Counted from the first letter of the stretch, positions 1-12,556 are shown. The stretch is DNA of 64,000 bases from Aselliscus stoliczkanus (GCA_033961575.1 CM066730.1:131444023-131508022); one strand, 5' to 3'. Program-made: numbers and translations. The notes: generated by a model not told the origin, from the letters alone.

Positions 1-44
1 TTTTTTCTGGGGTGGGGGGCAGATCCTTTGCTTTCCTGCTCCAT

Positions 45-205
45 CACATAGCAGTTGTGTGATCTTGGGCGAATTATTTTACTTCTCTGAGGCCCAGTTT
101 CCTCAGGATAATTCTATATATGGCATAGGCTTATTGGAGGATTCAATGGGCTAATGGAAGTAAACTGTGTCAAACGGTGCTTGGTGCATGACAGATATTA
201 AGACC
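45..205 (+). repeat. MIR SINE
   Basis: Matches the MIR core and 3' part (TGTGTGATCTTGGGCGAATT, CTCTGAGGCCCAGTTTCCTC), diverged, in sense orientation. In intron 8 of IL12RB2. Confidence 0.8.
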
Positions 206-589
206 CTGGGTGTGTTCCCTTCTCTCAGTTATTCTAATATAAAAATCATTCTAATTGACACTTTCTCCATCATACTCATATGCCTCTTCCATCAGTCTTG
301 ACTTGGCGTATACCACAGCTCTATATGGAGCTCACCAGTGTCATACAGTTGATTACAAAGTACATATAATTTGTGGGTTTAAATCTGAGTACCTTGATTT
401 CAGAACTCATGTCTGCCTTCAGCAACCACAGGCCAAGTGAAGGAGTGTCTCAAAAGACAACCCTTATCTGGAAGTTTTAAAAATCACTGTATTGAAATGA
501 TCTATCTATGCATGCATCTGTGGTCCCACTAGCCTATCAGCTCATCATTGCATCCTGTGTCATGCACAATGTTTGCCTCCTAACAGTGA

Positions 590-800
590 CTTATCAGACA
601 CTTTTCACAATTCTCTCGTTAATCTTAACAATAAACTCATGTGGTATATACTACTATTATCTGCATTTTACTCAGGAGGAAAATAAGGCACAGAGAGATT
701 AAGCACCTTGCTCAAGAACAAATAGCCATAAATAGCAGTAAAACTGGAACTTGAACTCAGGTAGCATAGCTCTATCTAGAGAATCAACTTTTAACCACTG
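590..800 (-). repeat. MIR SINE
   Basis: Reverse-strand MIR: AGGCACAGAGAGATTAAGCA, then CACCTTGCTCAAG and TGAACTCAGG. Old and diverged. Confidence 0.75.
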
Positions 801-1721
801 TCATGCTAGCACTTAGACATTCCTCAGGTGTTTTGTTTCGCTGAACTGATTTAATTGATAGTCATACCTCCTGGTAGTTAACACACATCATTTCTATGTT
901 GTGTTGCAGCTGGAAAAACAGCAAAATCATGGAAACTTTTGTAAGAGCAAAACTTGAACTCCCCTTCCACCTCTGTTTTCTATTTTCTGTTAATTCTCCG
1001 CTACCTACCCTCTTATCTTTGTCATTGACCCTGTTCTGCTATCCAGCCAGAAATCCCTACCTTATAGCTGGTACAATGTGTGTAAGTAAGCAAGGAAAAG
1101 TAACCTGTGCTTCTTGAAACTATCTTCTGAAATGCGGTGTCAGCCTGTGGTAGGACACGGTTTGGGAATGGAAAGGACAGAGCAGTGAACACCGGAATAA
1201 AAGTACTGAAATCTCGCCATCTGCTGCTTGTGTACTTAAATATTGATTCTGAGATTGGATATCTCCTATAATTTATACAAGGGCCTTGGGCTCCTGGCAG
1301 CCAGGCTTCTCCAGGGATTTACAATAAACTTTTGTCCTACATCAATATAAATCAGGTTACAAATTATACTGTCTACTTTTACTGAATCTTTTTCATATGA
1401 AGAGGCCAAAGAATTCATCCTTTCAGTGCAATGTGATATAGGCTGGAATGTTCTTCAAATGACATAGAGAAATATAGGGAGAAAGAGACAAAGTCAATGT
1501 GCCAAATAAGCTGCCTACAGTCCAGTCATCTTTCTGAGGCTGGTGTATGGGGCCTGTTATTTTCCCTTTCTTCTGACCTTCCGTGGTGGGAGGGTAGCTG
1601 TTTATTAAAATGAATGACTTCATTTAATAAATGAAAAAAAAACCCACCACATCTTTTCCTTACTTTTGCAACCAAGAGCTTCCCTAACTCTCTTCTGGGT
1701 TGCTTGTCAAAGCCTTAGAGC

Positions 1722-2105
1722 TGCACTGCCCATTACAGGAGGGAGCCACTGGCCGCAGGTAGCCGTGGAGCCCTGGAAGTGTGGCCAGTCTGAACTGAGA
1801 TGTGCCGCTATCTGGAGGGTGAACTCTCAGCTACTGTGCTGGGATCATGCTTAGTAGACACCACCGTTTTCAAAGGCTTAGTAGGAAAAAAGAATGGAAA
1901 ACAACTCATTAATAATTTAAAAAATCCCCATCACAGGCTGAAATGAAGCCATTCCAAATATATTTGGGTTAAATAAAATATCATTTTTAAAATAATTCCA
2001 CCTGTTCATTATTATTTTTTCAATGTGGCTATGAGAAAATTCTAACTTGCCCATGTGGCTCGCATTTGTGGCTTGCTTGATATTTCTATGGGATGGTGCT
2101 TCACT
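1722..2105. mobile_element. hAT-type (Charlie-like) DNA transposon remnant
   Basis: Starts with a degraded GCTGCACTGCCCATTA end and closes with ATTTCTATGGGATGGTGCT. Internal stretches such as GTGTGGCCAGTCTGAACTGAGATGTGC, GGTTAAATAAAATATCATTTTTAA and CATGTGGCTCGCATTTGTGG match a common mammalian non-autonomous hAT element. The exact family is not resolved. Confidence 0.6.
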
Positions 2106-2159
2106 GCAGTGATCTTTATTTACATGCTGAAACCATAGACCCCAGAGGGTCTCCTGCTA

Positions 2160-2485
2160 AATGTGCTCCCAGCCTATTCCTGGCTCACCTGTTCTTCTGG
2201 GCTCAGCGCTAGTATTGTCTCCTGAGAGGTTGTCTCTGACGCCTCTCCCATTCCCCTGCTCTACCGGGTGAGCCCAACCACCATCCCTCCAGCTGAACCT
2301 TGAACTCCTCCTTAATGCCCCAGTGCCCCCACCATCCCCTCTCCTGTTCCTCTCCTCCTGCTGTACTGTGAGTTCAAGGACATGAGGAATGGATTTGTCT
2401 TGTTCACGACTATATCCCTGGCATACTAATGAGTGGCTTTAATATATTTGTTTGCTTGAATGAATGAATAGACAAATTCAACTTC
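2160..2485 (+). repeat. L2 LINE 3' end
   Basis: Diverged L2 tail: GAGGTTGTCTCTGACGCCTC, GGACATGAGGAATGGATTTG, GTTCACGACTATATCCCTGG and the terminal TGAATGAATGAAT. Confidence 0.7.
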
Positions 2486-2655
2486 ATTTACACAGATATT
2501 TCTCTTCCAGACCTGGCTTCAACCATAATTTCAGCAAGTTTCTGATTTGCTGTGATCAAGACAGTGAGAGGACTCTGAAGAAATGAACAGAGGAAACTGG
2601 TTAATGTGGCTTTACCCATTGTCATATCTTTTCATACATTATCTATCTATCATCT

Positions 2656-2727
2656 GTCATCCATCCATCCATCCATCCATCCATCCATCCATCCATCCAT
2701 CCATCCATCCATCTATCCATCCATCCA
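2656..2727. repeat. (CATC)n microsatellite
   Basis: About 17 units of a CATC tetranucleotide with one CTAT interruption near 2712. A second array of the same motif lies at about 12490-12554. Confidence 0.97.
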
Positions 2728-3164
2728 AGGTAATTTTCTACTTAAAGAATACATGTGGTATTAACTGGAAGGAAAGTATACTGAACTCATGGAGTGAAAT
2801 GCTAATCAAAGCAAACAGTATGAAACTTTGCACAGAAGGAGATGACAGAGGGAACTCCCTGAGGGAATGGATTGCTAAAAGCCCCCTGTGAAGGGCTCTC
2901 ACACAAACAGCTTGTTTGTGACAGAGCAACAGTTTCTACTTGTTGGTGCATTTGCTGTTTTAACAATACCCAGGTATTTTGATTGTATTTCATAGATTAC
3001 GTTGTACTTTTTGGCTTCAACAGAGAAAGTATATTTTTCCTCTTAAAAATAACTATCATAAAAAATAGTACAGGATATTTTTGAGGAAATGGGGCTATCA
3101 AGAGAAACCAAGGAGTAGGGAAATGAGTAATTATGTGGGAACCAGTATAACAAAGCAAAGGTCT

Positions 3165-3830
3165 CCTTCACTTTCATACACTCACATTCATACAGACACA
3201 CACTGATATTTATACACATTCACATCCACACTGGTACCCACATACACACCTTCCACACCCTCACATTCTCTCACTGCTACAGTCTGAATATTTGTGCCCC
3301 CAAGATTCACATGTTGGAATCCTAATGCCCAGTGTGATGGTGTTAGGAGGTGGAGCCTCTGGAGGGTGATTAGATCATGAGAGCGGAGCCCTCATGAATG
3401 GGATTAGTGTTCTTATGAAAGCCGTAGCCCCTTCCACCATGTGAGGGTGCAACTAGAAGTCTGCAACCCAGAAGACGCCCTTCACCAGAACACGTGGCCA
3501 CCCTTATCTTGGACTTCTGGCCTCCAAAACTTCACCAAATAGACTTCTGTTGTTTATAAGCCACCCAGTCTGTGATGTTTTGTTATAGCCATCTGAATGG
3601 ACTAAGATATTCACATACATACACTTAACACTCACACATATATTCATATATACACACCCATGCTCACATCCCTCACACATTAGTCTCACACACCTTCACA
3701 CACATACCCTTTGAATTCACACACATATACAACACACATACACATGCACACACATCACTCACATACTCACACACACTCACAATCACATGCATTCATACCC
3801 ACACACACTCACCCCACACACACAGGGGCT
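3165..3830. repeat. CA-rich low-complexity tract split by an LTR
   Basis: Imperfect (CA/TACA) repeats run from about 3165 to 3274 and again from 3610 to 3830, on either side of a MaLR LTR. The tract is not a clean dinucleotide array, which fits an old decayed microsatellite. Confidence 0.85.
3275..3609 (+). mobile_element. ERVL-MaLR solitary LTR (MST/THE-like)
   Basis: Begins TGCTACAGTCTGAATATTTG and ends TCTGAATGGACTAAGATA, with the internal diagnostic GGAGGTGGAGCCTCTGGAGG, AGCCCTCATGAATGGGATTA and CTTGGACTTCTGGCCTCC. Short (about 5 bp) similar flanks at each side could be the target-site duplication. It is a single LTR with no internal sequence. Confidence 0.85.
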
Positions 3831-6015
3831 CTGCCCATTCAGCTCCTGGTTGTTCTCCTGGAATGTAAACATCCTGCAAAAATGAAAGGTCATTCACATT
3901 TCCCCAACTGCAAGAGAAACGTGCTCTCACTTTGTTCACAAGGTAATGGGGTTTTACTTGGGGTTTCCTCTGGTGCTAAGACCTGAAATTCCCCTCTCTG
4001 CATTGTTGGGGTGTCCCCTCATTGGGTTTCCCAGTATTAATCACAGTTAAAAAAACAAACCCACCACACATACATCTTTGCTTCCTTTCCCCAGTGAGGT
4101 CGGATTTGGGCCCCACCACAAGGCACCTAATCTGACAGCAGCGTTTCTTTCTAGAGTCTAGTCTGACATTTAGACGAGTCCTTTGTGTCATGGCACCACC
4201 CTGTCAAATTCCCAAGCCTGCCTGAGGGTGGCCTGAGGAAGCCCCATTCATACTAGTAGAACAGGCATGGTTCCAAACAGAAGGGGCACTGCTTTCTGCC
4301 CGGGAAAGGCTCTCAGTCATAAGCAAGCATCATATGACCCCAAATCCTCTCATGAGGAATCACTTCCCCTCACCAGACTCATTTCGATGTTTGTAAAATG
4401 AGTGGGGGGCCTGCATACTGCTTCAATTCCCTTCGGCTCTAGTGGTCTGGGATTCTGTGGTTCTATGGTCCAGACAGGCCTGCTCATCTCAGTAGCTCTG
4501 ATCAGTGTTTTGTTCCCACTCACAGCTGAGTGGCCTATTTGGGGCCACTGAAGCAGCCCAGGATTTGGGCAAAAGGGACTTCATCCTGTAACGGACTTGT
4601 AAAACTGAGGACTAGATCCAACCTTCCTTAAGGGGCCTCTCAGGCTGGACAGTCACTGGAGGTTTTAAAGATGCCCGTCATGACTACTACCTGGCATCCA
4701 GTTACAGAAGCTTATAGTATTTGCATTTTGGGGTGTCTTATTCAAGCCAGTTCCAGTCCAAAGCACCCACAATTCTGATTCCACAGAAGGAAAGCTTTTC
4801 TAACACTAAGAGATGCCGATCCCGGCATGGGCTGCCTATGAAGTGGCATCCTCCCTGTTTTAAGAGGATCCCAGCAGAGACATCTGTCTGTCCTGGCTGG
4901 AGCAGGTGCAATGTTTATGAGAGGAAAAGTGAACTAGAAGAGGATGCAAGTCCCTTTGAATTCCACAACCTCATTTTAGACCCTAAAGTTTGTGAGTATT
5001 AGGGACAGGATCAAAATGAGGAGCAGAGAAGCATTTGCATGTCCCTGTTTGCTGAGGCTTACCTGTGGCTAACTGCTTATTCTGACTTTGCGCTGAAGCT
5101 TGTTTCAGAGTACCATGATCACGCCTGTTCTAAACTCGCTCTGTTACAGTGAGAAGCACACAGGCACGACACTGGGTGTGCAGTTTTCACTGTTAGGATC
5201 AAAATTCTTGATGTAATACCATTTTATTTTTCTTTTGGTGGGACCAGTGATTTTTCTACGTTTGTGTCCTCTCATTTATAGGTCCGCACGATGGTCTTGT
5301 CAGCGACACAGATACCTGTATCACTAACCTCATTCTACAGAGAGAAACCCTGGAGTGGAGAGAAACAAATAAAATGGGACTAAAGCAGCTTATCTTTTCA
5401 GATCTCTGTTGAGGACATTTTGGGAAGAGGAATCTTTATGGGAGGAGGAATTTTGCTTTTCACCAGTCGCATACTTGTGAAAATGAAAACCAATAGCCAA
5501 GAATTGAGCTGGGTTCTTTTCTAATAGTCCTAACTATGACTGCTCTAAATTTCTTGCTTCGAGAATTGGCTTGCTCTTAAAAATGGCTTTATTTTGAAAT
5601 AAATGTTAAGCTGATGTTTTAGTTTCAAAGTGAAGAGCTTGATTGTGACTTACCAAGCTGCTTATAGAAGTCTCTTATACCAGACATTTTGTGTGTGAGA
5701 AGAGAGGAAGGAAAAGAGGGAGAAAGCTCATTTCTTGCCTGGCTCATTTCTTAAATCTGAAGAAGATTGCAACTATCAAAACCTATTGTGCTAACCCCAT
5801 CAGAGGGCTTTATATTCATAACTCTGACTCTTTTGGTTTCGTGCTCATTGGCTGTATCATTCCAAAACTGTTTATTTACCCTTAACTGGAAGGGGTGGAG
5901 TGAGAGGTTTGTGGGAACAAAGGAAGTAAGGAGGAGTAAAGCTCACCTGGAAACCTCTTATTATAAGCATGCCAATCAGTAGCTCAATTCAAATTGCATT
6001 TTCTTTCAACAAAGA
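3831..6015. other. Intron 8 sequence without recognised features
   Basis: Unique-looking intronic DNA. I checked the minus strand for the next IL12RB2 exons (continuation of the third FnIII domain) and found none. Open frames such as 4721-5002 on the plus strand show no family resemblance. Confidence 0.5.
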
Positions 6016-6019
6016 TGAG

Positions 6020-6235
6020 TCACGAGGCCGCAGAAAGTTCTGGATCATGCTTCAGTTCAAGCTCTGCACTTAGTAGCGAGGTGACTGTGGGAACAACTTC
6101 CTCTCTCTGACCCTCAGGTTTTGTATTTGTTAAGCGGGGAGGCCTAACTAGTACCTGCCTCCAAGGTTCTTGGAAGGATTAAAGGAAACAACAGTGCCAG
6201 CTTTCAGCACTTTGTGAAACTTTCACATCCTGTAA
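6020..6235 (+). repeat. MIR SINE
   Basis: Sense MIR with GCTCTGCACTTAGTAGCGAG, TTCCTCTCTCTGACCCTCAG and TTCTTGGAAGGATTAAAGG. Confidence 0.7.
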
Positions 6236-6910
6236 TCACATTAGGTCACATTGTTTTCTGGAAGGTTGTGTAATTTACTACTGTTTACTATTATTTCCAA
6301 GGAAAAGCAGCTTTCCACTCCTATTTGTATTATTGTCTGCTATTATTTGTGTTCCTGAGGCAGGGCAGCTTTCTGTCCACCCTCTCCATTTTCAATGACT
6401 ATAGAAAATATATTCCTAAATATCCACACCCGCAGATTTCCCATCTTTAATTTCCCCCAAACTGAATAAGTTGGGTGGCCTAGTCACTGCTGGGGCACAC
6501 CATATGTAGGAGAGAGAGGGGTGGGTAGAGAGGGGACAAGAGTCAGAAGAGGTGGTGTAATGGAGTTAGAAGGTGGACATTCTTGGGGATGGGAAGGGAC
6601 CTTGATGAGGAAAAGATGAGGAAAAGATATGATTGTGTGAAGGAATGAACTCAGTCAGAGCTCTCGCCCTTATCTGGCAAAAGTAAATGATATTGAATCA
6701 AGTAGCATGAGGATATGGCTGAGAAAAATGAGCTCAAAAAAGTCTCTGAAGCCTCATATAAAAGCCACTATGGAAATACAAGGTCTTTTTCTGTCCTTGA
6801 AACGTATTGTTCAAATACCTAGTTGTTTTTACATGCCAGTTATATCTTAATAAAAACAAACAAAACAAATAATAATTTTCCTGAATTTTAAGTCGACACT
6901 GAAAACTTAC

Positions 6911-6990
6911 CTTCCAGAAAAGAGAAATCTGTTGTCTATTGTAGCCAATGCTCTGTTTCGTGTACCAGACATCTAATGTCCCGTTAGGCT
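6911..6990 (-). CDS. IL12RB2: IL12RB2 exon 8 (start of third FnIII domain)
   Basis: An 80-bp coding exon for residues 319-345. The acceptor is the AG at 6991-6992 after a T-rich tract. The donor is a consensus GTAAG beginning at 6910, after ...TTCTGGAAG. The first two bases complete a GAG codon begun by exon 7, and the exon ends in phase 0. It reads EPNGTLDVWYTKQSIGYNRQ followed by QISLFWK, which aligns with the human EPTGMLDVWYMKR...QQISLFWK segment that opens the third fibronectin-III repeat. The NGT at residues 321-323 is a potential N-glycosylation site; human has PTG here. The next exon lies outside the window. Identification is firm; the exon boundaries are supported by phase and splice consensus. 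Confidence 0.93.
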
Positions 6991-7712
6991 CTATTTTGAA
7001 GGGAAAAAAGCATATTTTCATATACAATATAAAACCTTTACAAGTCAGGTGGTTATTTAATAAATGTTTCTGGAAAAGTAGGATTATAAGATAATTTCAA
7101 TTTTCTTTGTGCCTCTGTATTTTTCTTTTGTTAAACAATGAACATGTATATCTTTGGCCATAGAAAGCACACAGTTACCTTAAAAACAATCTTTAAAAAA
7201 AATGATGATGAGAAAACTAGATTTCTAACTCACTCTTAAAACATGTATTAATAAAATAACTCAAAGGCAGTATATAGTTATTTTTTTTTATTGGAATGAA
7301 GAAAGAATTCTCAGCCAAAAATAAAGACATAAATGATAGGGAAAAGATTTTTTGATCCAGTAAAACTACAAAATACAAATGATACACTTTGTGTTCATCT
7401 CCATTCCTGACCTTATGTTGTATAATCATTTAGTTTTATGATCATTAGACAATGATCTACTTGAAAGAAAGGCCCACCTCATCCATCTTAATATTTCTCC
7501 TAAATATTTCTCCTAAGCACAGTGCTTAGAAGGTAATAGGCCCCCAGTAACTCTTTGTTAAATGATGAATGAACAAATCAAGCAATACTATCTACTTGAT
7601 GCTAAAACACAGGATGAACTGATAGAAGAAATAACCACCAATCTTTAAGACAATGGGCAAATGTGACCTAATTTGAGAAAGCCAATCAAACATACTTGAA
7701 AAGAAACTGAAG

Positions 7713-8260
7713 GGAGTCAGCCGAATAGCTCAATTGGCTAAGAGTGCGAGCTCTGAGCAACAGGGTTGTGGGTTCGATTTCCACGTGGGCCAGTGAGCTG
7801 TGCCTGAGCTGAGCCACCACTGAGCTGCCAACAGGTGGCAGGATGATTCAGGTGGTGAGAGCACGTGCTCCTAACAACAAGGTTGCTGGCTCAATTACCA
7901 CATGCGATGGTGGGCTATGCCTACCTGCAACTAAGATTAAACACAGCACCTTGAGCTGAGTTGCCCTGAGCTGCCAATGGGTGGCCCAATGGCTCAGTGG
8001 TTAGGGCGTGCACTCTTAGCAACAAGGTTGCCATATGACTCCCTTATGGGATGATGGACTATGCACACCGCAACTAAAGATTGAACACTGCACCTTGAGC
8101 TAAGTGGCTGCAGGTCGCAGGATGGCTACTGAACTTGGAGCTGAGCTAGCTGCACCCTGCACAACTAAGAATGAAGGACAACAACTTGGCTGTTCCCCTT
8201 CCCCAATTCCCCAACACTGTTCCCCTCTTCCAATTCCTCAATAAAATTAAGAAAAAAAAA
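7713..8260 (+). repeat. Composite T+ SINE, type B, three tRNA-like units
   Basis: A VES-like head with A box (TAGCTCAATTGGC) and B box (GGGTTCGATTTCC), then a second unit at about 7840-7930, then a third at about 7983-8060. The tail ends CCAATTCCTCAATAAAATTAAG plus A-run. At about 548 bp it is longer than the two-unit copies at 13200 and 44348. In intron 7, antisense to IL12RB2. Confidence 0.85.
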
Positions 8261-8277
8261 GAATTGAATAATCAAAT

Positions 8278-8340
8278 CCTGTGTGTGTGTCTGTGTGTGT
8301 ATTATTATTATATTATTATTAGTAGTAGTAGTAGCAGTTT
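8278..8340. repeat. Compound microsatellite (TG/TTA/AGT)
   Basis: GTGTGTGTCTGTGTGTGT is followed by ATT-rich trinucleotides and then (AGT)5, right after the SINE tail. Confidence 0.9.
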
Positions 8341-8689
8341 TATTTCTCCCATTATCAGATTTGTTTTCTTTTACAGCCAGGGATGGAATCAATAGAAGCA
8401 ACCCCTGAACACAGGCTTTAATTGCCTCAACCTAACTTGTTTAACAGTGACACTTAGAGTGTATTTAAGGAAAGGCTACAATGGCGTTCCTTTTGGAGTA
8501 GCAAATTTCATTTAACCAGATGGAAATTTCCAGAAAATTAAGTCCCAGCTGGACAACAGAAGACAAGTAGCCAGGGACAGGAGGAGAGAAAGGAAAGACG
8601 CTCATGTACCAGCACATTCTATGGGCAGGTCCTGTGTGGGCCCATTCACAGTTACTTCTCATGCCGTCCTCACTGCCAAGATGTACATA

Positions 8690-9060
8690 GCTATAGTGCA
8701 GTGGTTAAAGTGTGAGTCCCAGGGCCAGACCATCTATAGGCAAATCCCAGCTTTGTGATTCTGAATAAATGTTAACCACGTCTTTAAGCCAGTGTCCTCT
8801 GATCTTCAGTCTATCAATTGAAGATCATAATTCTGTACATGAGGCTGTTTTGAGTATTTAAATGAACAGAAGAGTGCTGCCACATGGTAAACACTCAGTA
8901 AATTTAGCTGTTCTTTTCTTCATTAGAAAACTGAAGTGCCGAGAGGTAAAGGAATTGATCAAGGTCCCAGAAAGCATCATCAGAGAAGCTGGGCTTTGAA
9001 CACAAGTCTGCCAAATTGCATAACCTGTGGTCTTCACTCTGTACCATGCAGTTGCCCGGC
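8690..9060. repeat. Two abutting MIR-like fragments
   Basis: 8695-8820 resembles the MIR head in sense (GCAGTGGTTAAAGTGTGAGT). 8860-9060 resembles a reverse MIR (AAACTGAAGTGCCGAGAGGT). Both are weak. Confidence 0.5.
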
Positions 9061-9397
9061 TCTGAGAAGGCTTATGATTTCTCTGTAAAATTTGCAACAC
9101 CGCATTAGGTATGCCTCTTTCATGGTCTGTTCTCTTCTTTTGTCACTTCCTCTTCCTGCCTCTCTCACCCTCTTTTTTTTCTCTAAACATTCACTTCTTT
9201 TCTTCTACCAGTGGTACTATTTTTACCTTTGTAGTGAGGGCTTAGAGGTAAGAAATGTATACATAAAATATCCTGAAAATGTTCTCAATCCTTCAAGATT
9301 ATAAAGAATAACCCAAGAATCAAGCCAGGACTTTTTTCTGCTAGTCCAGATGCAAAAAAAAAGAAAAGATGCACAGGCCACAGAAGGAAAAGGACCC

Positions 9398-9600
9398 TGA
9401 CATTTATTAATCACTTATTATGTGTCAGGTAATATTTGGACACTTTATATTATCTCACTTAATCCTCACATATTGCAGGGATGTGTGATTGCACCTGTTT
9501 TACAGCTTACAAAGGCTAAATTATTCACAAACAACATATAGCTGGTAAATGGCAAAACTGAGAGCTGTGTCCAGATCTAACTGCTTCCAATAGTTCACTA
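9398..9600 (-). repeat. MIR SINE
   Basis: Reverse MIR: ATTAATCACTTATTATGTGT, ATTATCTCACTTAATCCTCA and AACATATAGCTGGTAAATGG. Confidence 0.75.
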
Positions 9601-9834
9601 TGTTGAGCAAAGATGCAAACACTTCCCGAACTAGACATTGACACATACTCAGGGCATGCAAACTTGGGTGTGCTCAGTGTCAAAGCCAATTGACTTGTTT
9701 CATTTAAATGTCTTCAGTTAATTACATATTGGTAAGAAATTTAAAGGGAACACCCATTGCCTCATTAAAGATCTACATATTATTATAGAGCTAAGAATCG
9801 AAGTTTAGAATCACTCTCTTCCAAAGAGAAATTA

Positions 9835-9913
9835 TTGGGTTGTCGGAAAAGTCATGACACGTTTTTGCAATGAAAAACATAGAAAAAATGTCATGACTTT
9901 TCTGACAACCCAA
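9835..9913. mobile_element. Mariner-type MITE, 79 bp, TA target duplication
   Basis: Near-perfect terminal inverted repeats: left TTGGGTTGTCGGAAAAGTCA, right arm complementary with one mismatch over 25 bp. The element is flanked by TA at 9833-9834 and 9914-9915. A short unpaired centre leaves almost the whole element as a hairpin. The high arm identity suggests a young insertion. In intron 7. Confidence 0.92.
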
Positions 9914-10301
9914 TACAAGTGAAACTGAAATTTTTATGGTGTTCTCTTGTAGTATAAGCCACTATGGGAGAGAAATTATTAGTTGAATCTATATGAATTC
10001 AAGGGTGTCAAACCACCGCTACTTATAGCAATGTAAAGACTAATATTAAAGAGAATCTTTGGCATTCAACTGCCACAAAATCACTTAAAGTTCTAACCAC
10101 AGTATTACGTAGCAAAAGGCAGATAAAGCTATTATAGGCAGGTGAGAAAAGGAAAGTCATAGGCCAATTTGTCCTAGTGATTAAAAAACAAATGGGTACA
10201 GATGATTAAATACACAAATATTGAGAAATGGAAGTCAGCTTTCCTGAGATGAAACTACCTCCTAACTAAAGGGAAATATTGTAGGGTTAACTAGAGTCGC
10301 C

Positions 10302-10302
10302 A

Positions 10303-10335
<33 letters not shown>
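10302..10335. repeat. Poly(A) run
   Basis: About 32 uninterrupted A residues. No SINE body is attached, so it may be an orphan tail or simple repeat. Confidence 0.95.
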
Positions 10336-10336
<1 letters not shown>

Positions 10337-10879
10337 AAAGATCCTAAGTTAAGCAAGAGATTGGCCTAAATGATTTAAATGACCTCAAGGATTATTTCAA
10401 CACTAAAATCCCAAGATTTTAGGAGTTTATGAAACAATATGTGCAGCAAACAAATCAGAACCAAGCCACGTGTTGTTGCTTCTGAGATTAGCAGCCATAT
10501 GTGAAGCCAAGGTAGTGCAGGGGTGCGGACGAGAACAACTGAATCAGGATGGGAAGCCATCCCTCCAGAGAGGTTTCAGCAGGCAGTGAAGAGAAAAATA
10601 AAGATCTTCAAAAACAATGAAATTGGAGAATTTAATAAAAAGTAAATATGGAAAAGGCATATTTTGAGTGGTTTCAGGTAGTGGACTAAATGAAATGCAG
10701 AAGAAATTTTTTGTCTAAGTCATGCTCTCAGCGGGGCAAGAGAGAAATAAGTCATCCTTCACTCTCTTACTTCACTGATGTTACTCTTTAAGCTGTGATA
10801 TCTAAAACCTAGTTTCAAACAATCCAATTCAACCCCTACTTGATTAAACAAGTTTTTAGTGGTAGGGTTCTCGCCTTCA

Positions 10880-11700
10880 AATGTTATCATATACAGACTT
10901 CCCCCTTCCTGCCTCTTTGACTGATGACTTTTACCACTTGGTTCTTGCTCTCTTTCCATCTCTTTCTGTCCCTATTATTGATGGCTCATCATCCACATGG
11001 GTGTTCCATCCCAAAGGCTGTACTGTCAGTTACTCCACCCATTCACATTCAATGATCCGTTTCTCTCAACTGAAGCCTCTGCCTCATCCTTCACTGAGCA
11101 AAAGGAAGCAATCAGGAAAGTATTCCCTCATCTTTCCACCACGAAAACTTACAAACTTCTCCATCCTGAACACAGTACCCCTTCTGATTTTTACTGTGGA
11201 TGCAGTATCTACTTCCATCAAAGTTCAACCCCAGAATCTCAGCTCTGGACCCCATCCTCTCTTGCTTTATGAAGGGACTCTCTCCCACTCTTCCTGTATT
11301 GTTAATTTCCCCCTTTCTACTGGGTTCTTATCATTGCCTTGCAAATGTACTATATTATTTCTGATCCTAAAAACAAAAACAAAGAGACAAAAAGAATTTC
11401 CTAATACCACATCCTGTTCCAGCTACTGCCCTGAATCTCTGCTCCCCCTCACAGAACTTCTTGAAGAATTGTGAAGTGTCACCTGTCTTTATTCCCTCAC
11501 ATCACACTCACTCTCAACCCATACTAACTGAGACTTTTGTGTCCATCACTCTACTGACACTACTCCTGGTTGGCAACGAACTCTGTGCTGCCGAATCTAA
11601 TGGCCACTTCTCTGTTTTTATTGCACTGGACTTCTCAGCAGCATTTGACATAGTTGAATACTCTCTCCACCTACTTTTTTTTTTTTTTTTTTTTTTTTAG
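10880..11700 (+). repeat. L2-type LINE fragment (reverse transcriptase region)
   Basis: Broken LINE coding sequence. A frame near 11330-11460 reads SCSSYCPESLLPLTELLEEL, resembling the NYRPVSLLP motif of CR1/L2 reverse transcriptases. A second frame near 11590-11650 reads SNGHFSVFIALDFSAAFDIV, the L2 RT motif with the AAFD aspartate. The frames are offset, so it is dead. It ends at a T-run, 11679-11698. The part before about 11200 is less certain. Confidence 0.6.
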
Positions 11701-12486
11701 AAACATAACCTTTTAACATTCAGGTCACAAGTGAAGAGTGAGCTTTTTTCTTCATATTAACAGGAATGTTTCATCCATACTAAAATCAAAGGAGGCATTG
11801 TGTTAGAGTGCTGTAGAGTGCTGATGGGAATAAGAAAACATGAATTGCAAAAGATTACATGTAGGATATAATTTTGATTAAGCTCAAGAACAAATAAAAC
11901 TAATCATTGTTTAGAGATATATACATTTCAGGAAACTATGAGATAAGTATGAGATTGATAAACATACAATCTAGGGTGGTTTGTAGTAGAGGTAGTGGTT
12001 ACCTCTGGGGAGGCATAACTGGGTAAGAATATATCTGTAATTTTATAGTATTTAAGTTGAATGATAGGTTCATAAGTGTTCATAGTGTTTATTTTGTTGT
12101 TATGCTTTGTAATGAGAAAGCAGCTTAAACTTCGATGATCATAGTGGCAATGAAAGGAATGAATAGATTTTGAATATGTTTAGGAGACAGAGTCAATTGC
12201 TGATATGGGGAAATGGGGGAAAAGCAAAATTTATGGGTTATTGCTCAATTATTGACTTAGTAACTAGAAAGATGGAGGGTCATTTACTGAGCTAGAAAAG
12301 AATAAAACAGAAGTATTTTGTAAATATTTTGTTTCGGAGAAAAATTAAAAAGTTTTTTTTAGGATTTGTGAGGTTTGGGATGTCTGTTGACATCTAAGTG
12401 AAGATATAGAATAGGTGACTGAAACACAAATATGAAGTTCTTGAGTGAGTCCAGGACTGAAACTAAATATTACATCTCTATATCTA

Positions 12487-12556
12487 TCTATCCACCCATC
12501 CACCCATCCATCCATCCATCCATCCATCCATCCATCCATCCATCCACCCATCCAAT
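12487..12556. repeat. (CATC)n microsatellite
   Basis: CATC/CACC tetranucleotide array, mostly perfect in the centre. Confidence 0.97.

Noticed and set aside
2656..2727. Regular tetranucleotide array that could suggest a CRISPR-like repeat
   Set aside because: It is a plain microsatellite with no spacers, in a mammalian genome.
1..6910. Search for IL12RB2 exons 9 onward
   Set aside because: Minus-strand reading for the continuation of the third FnIII domain, later domains or the membrane segment gave no convincing match with splice sites.
10881..11474. 197-codon plus-strand open frame
   Set aside because: Its last part matches L2 reverse-transcriptase text; the rest has no resemblance to a gene. 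Treated as LINE remnant.
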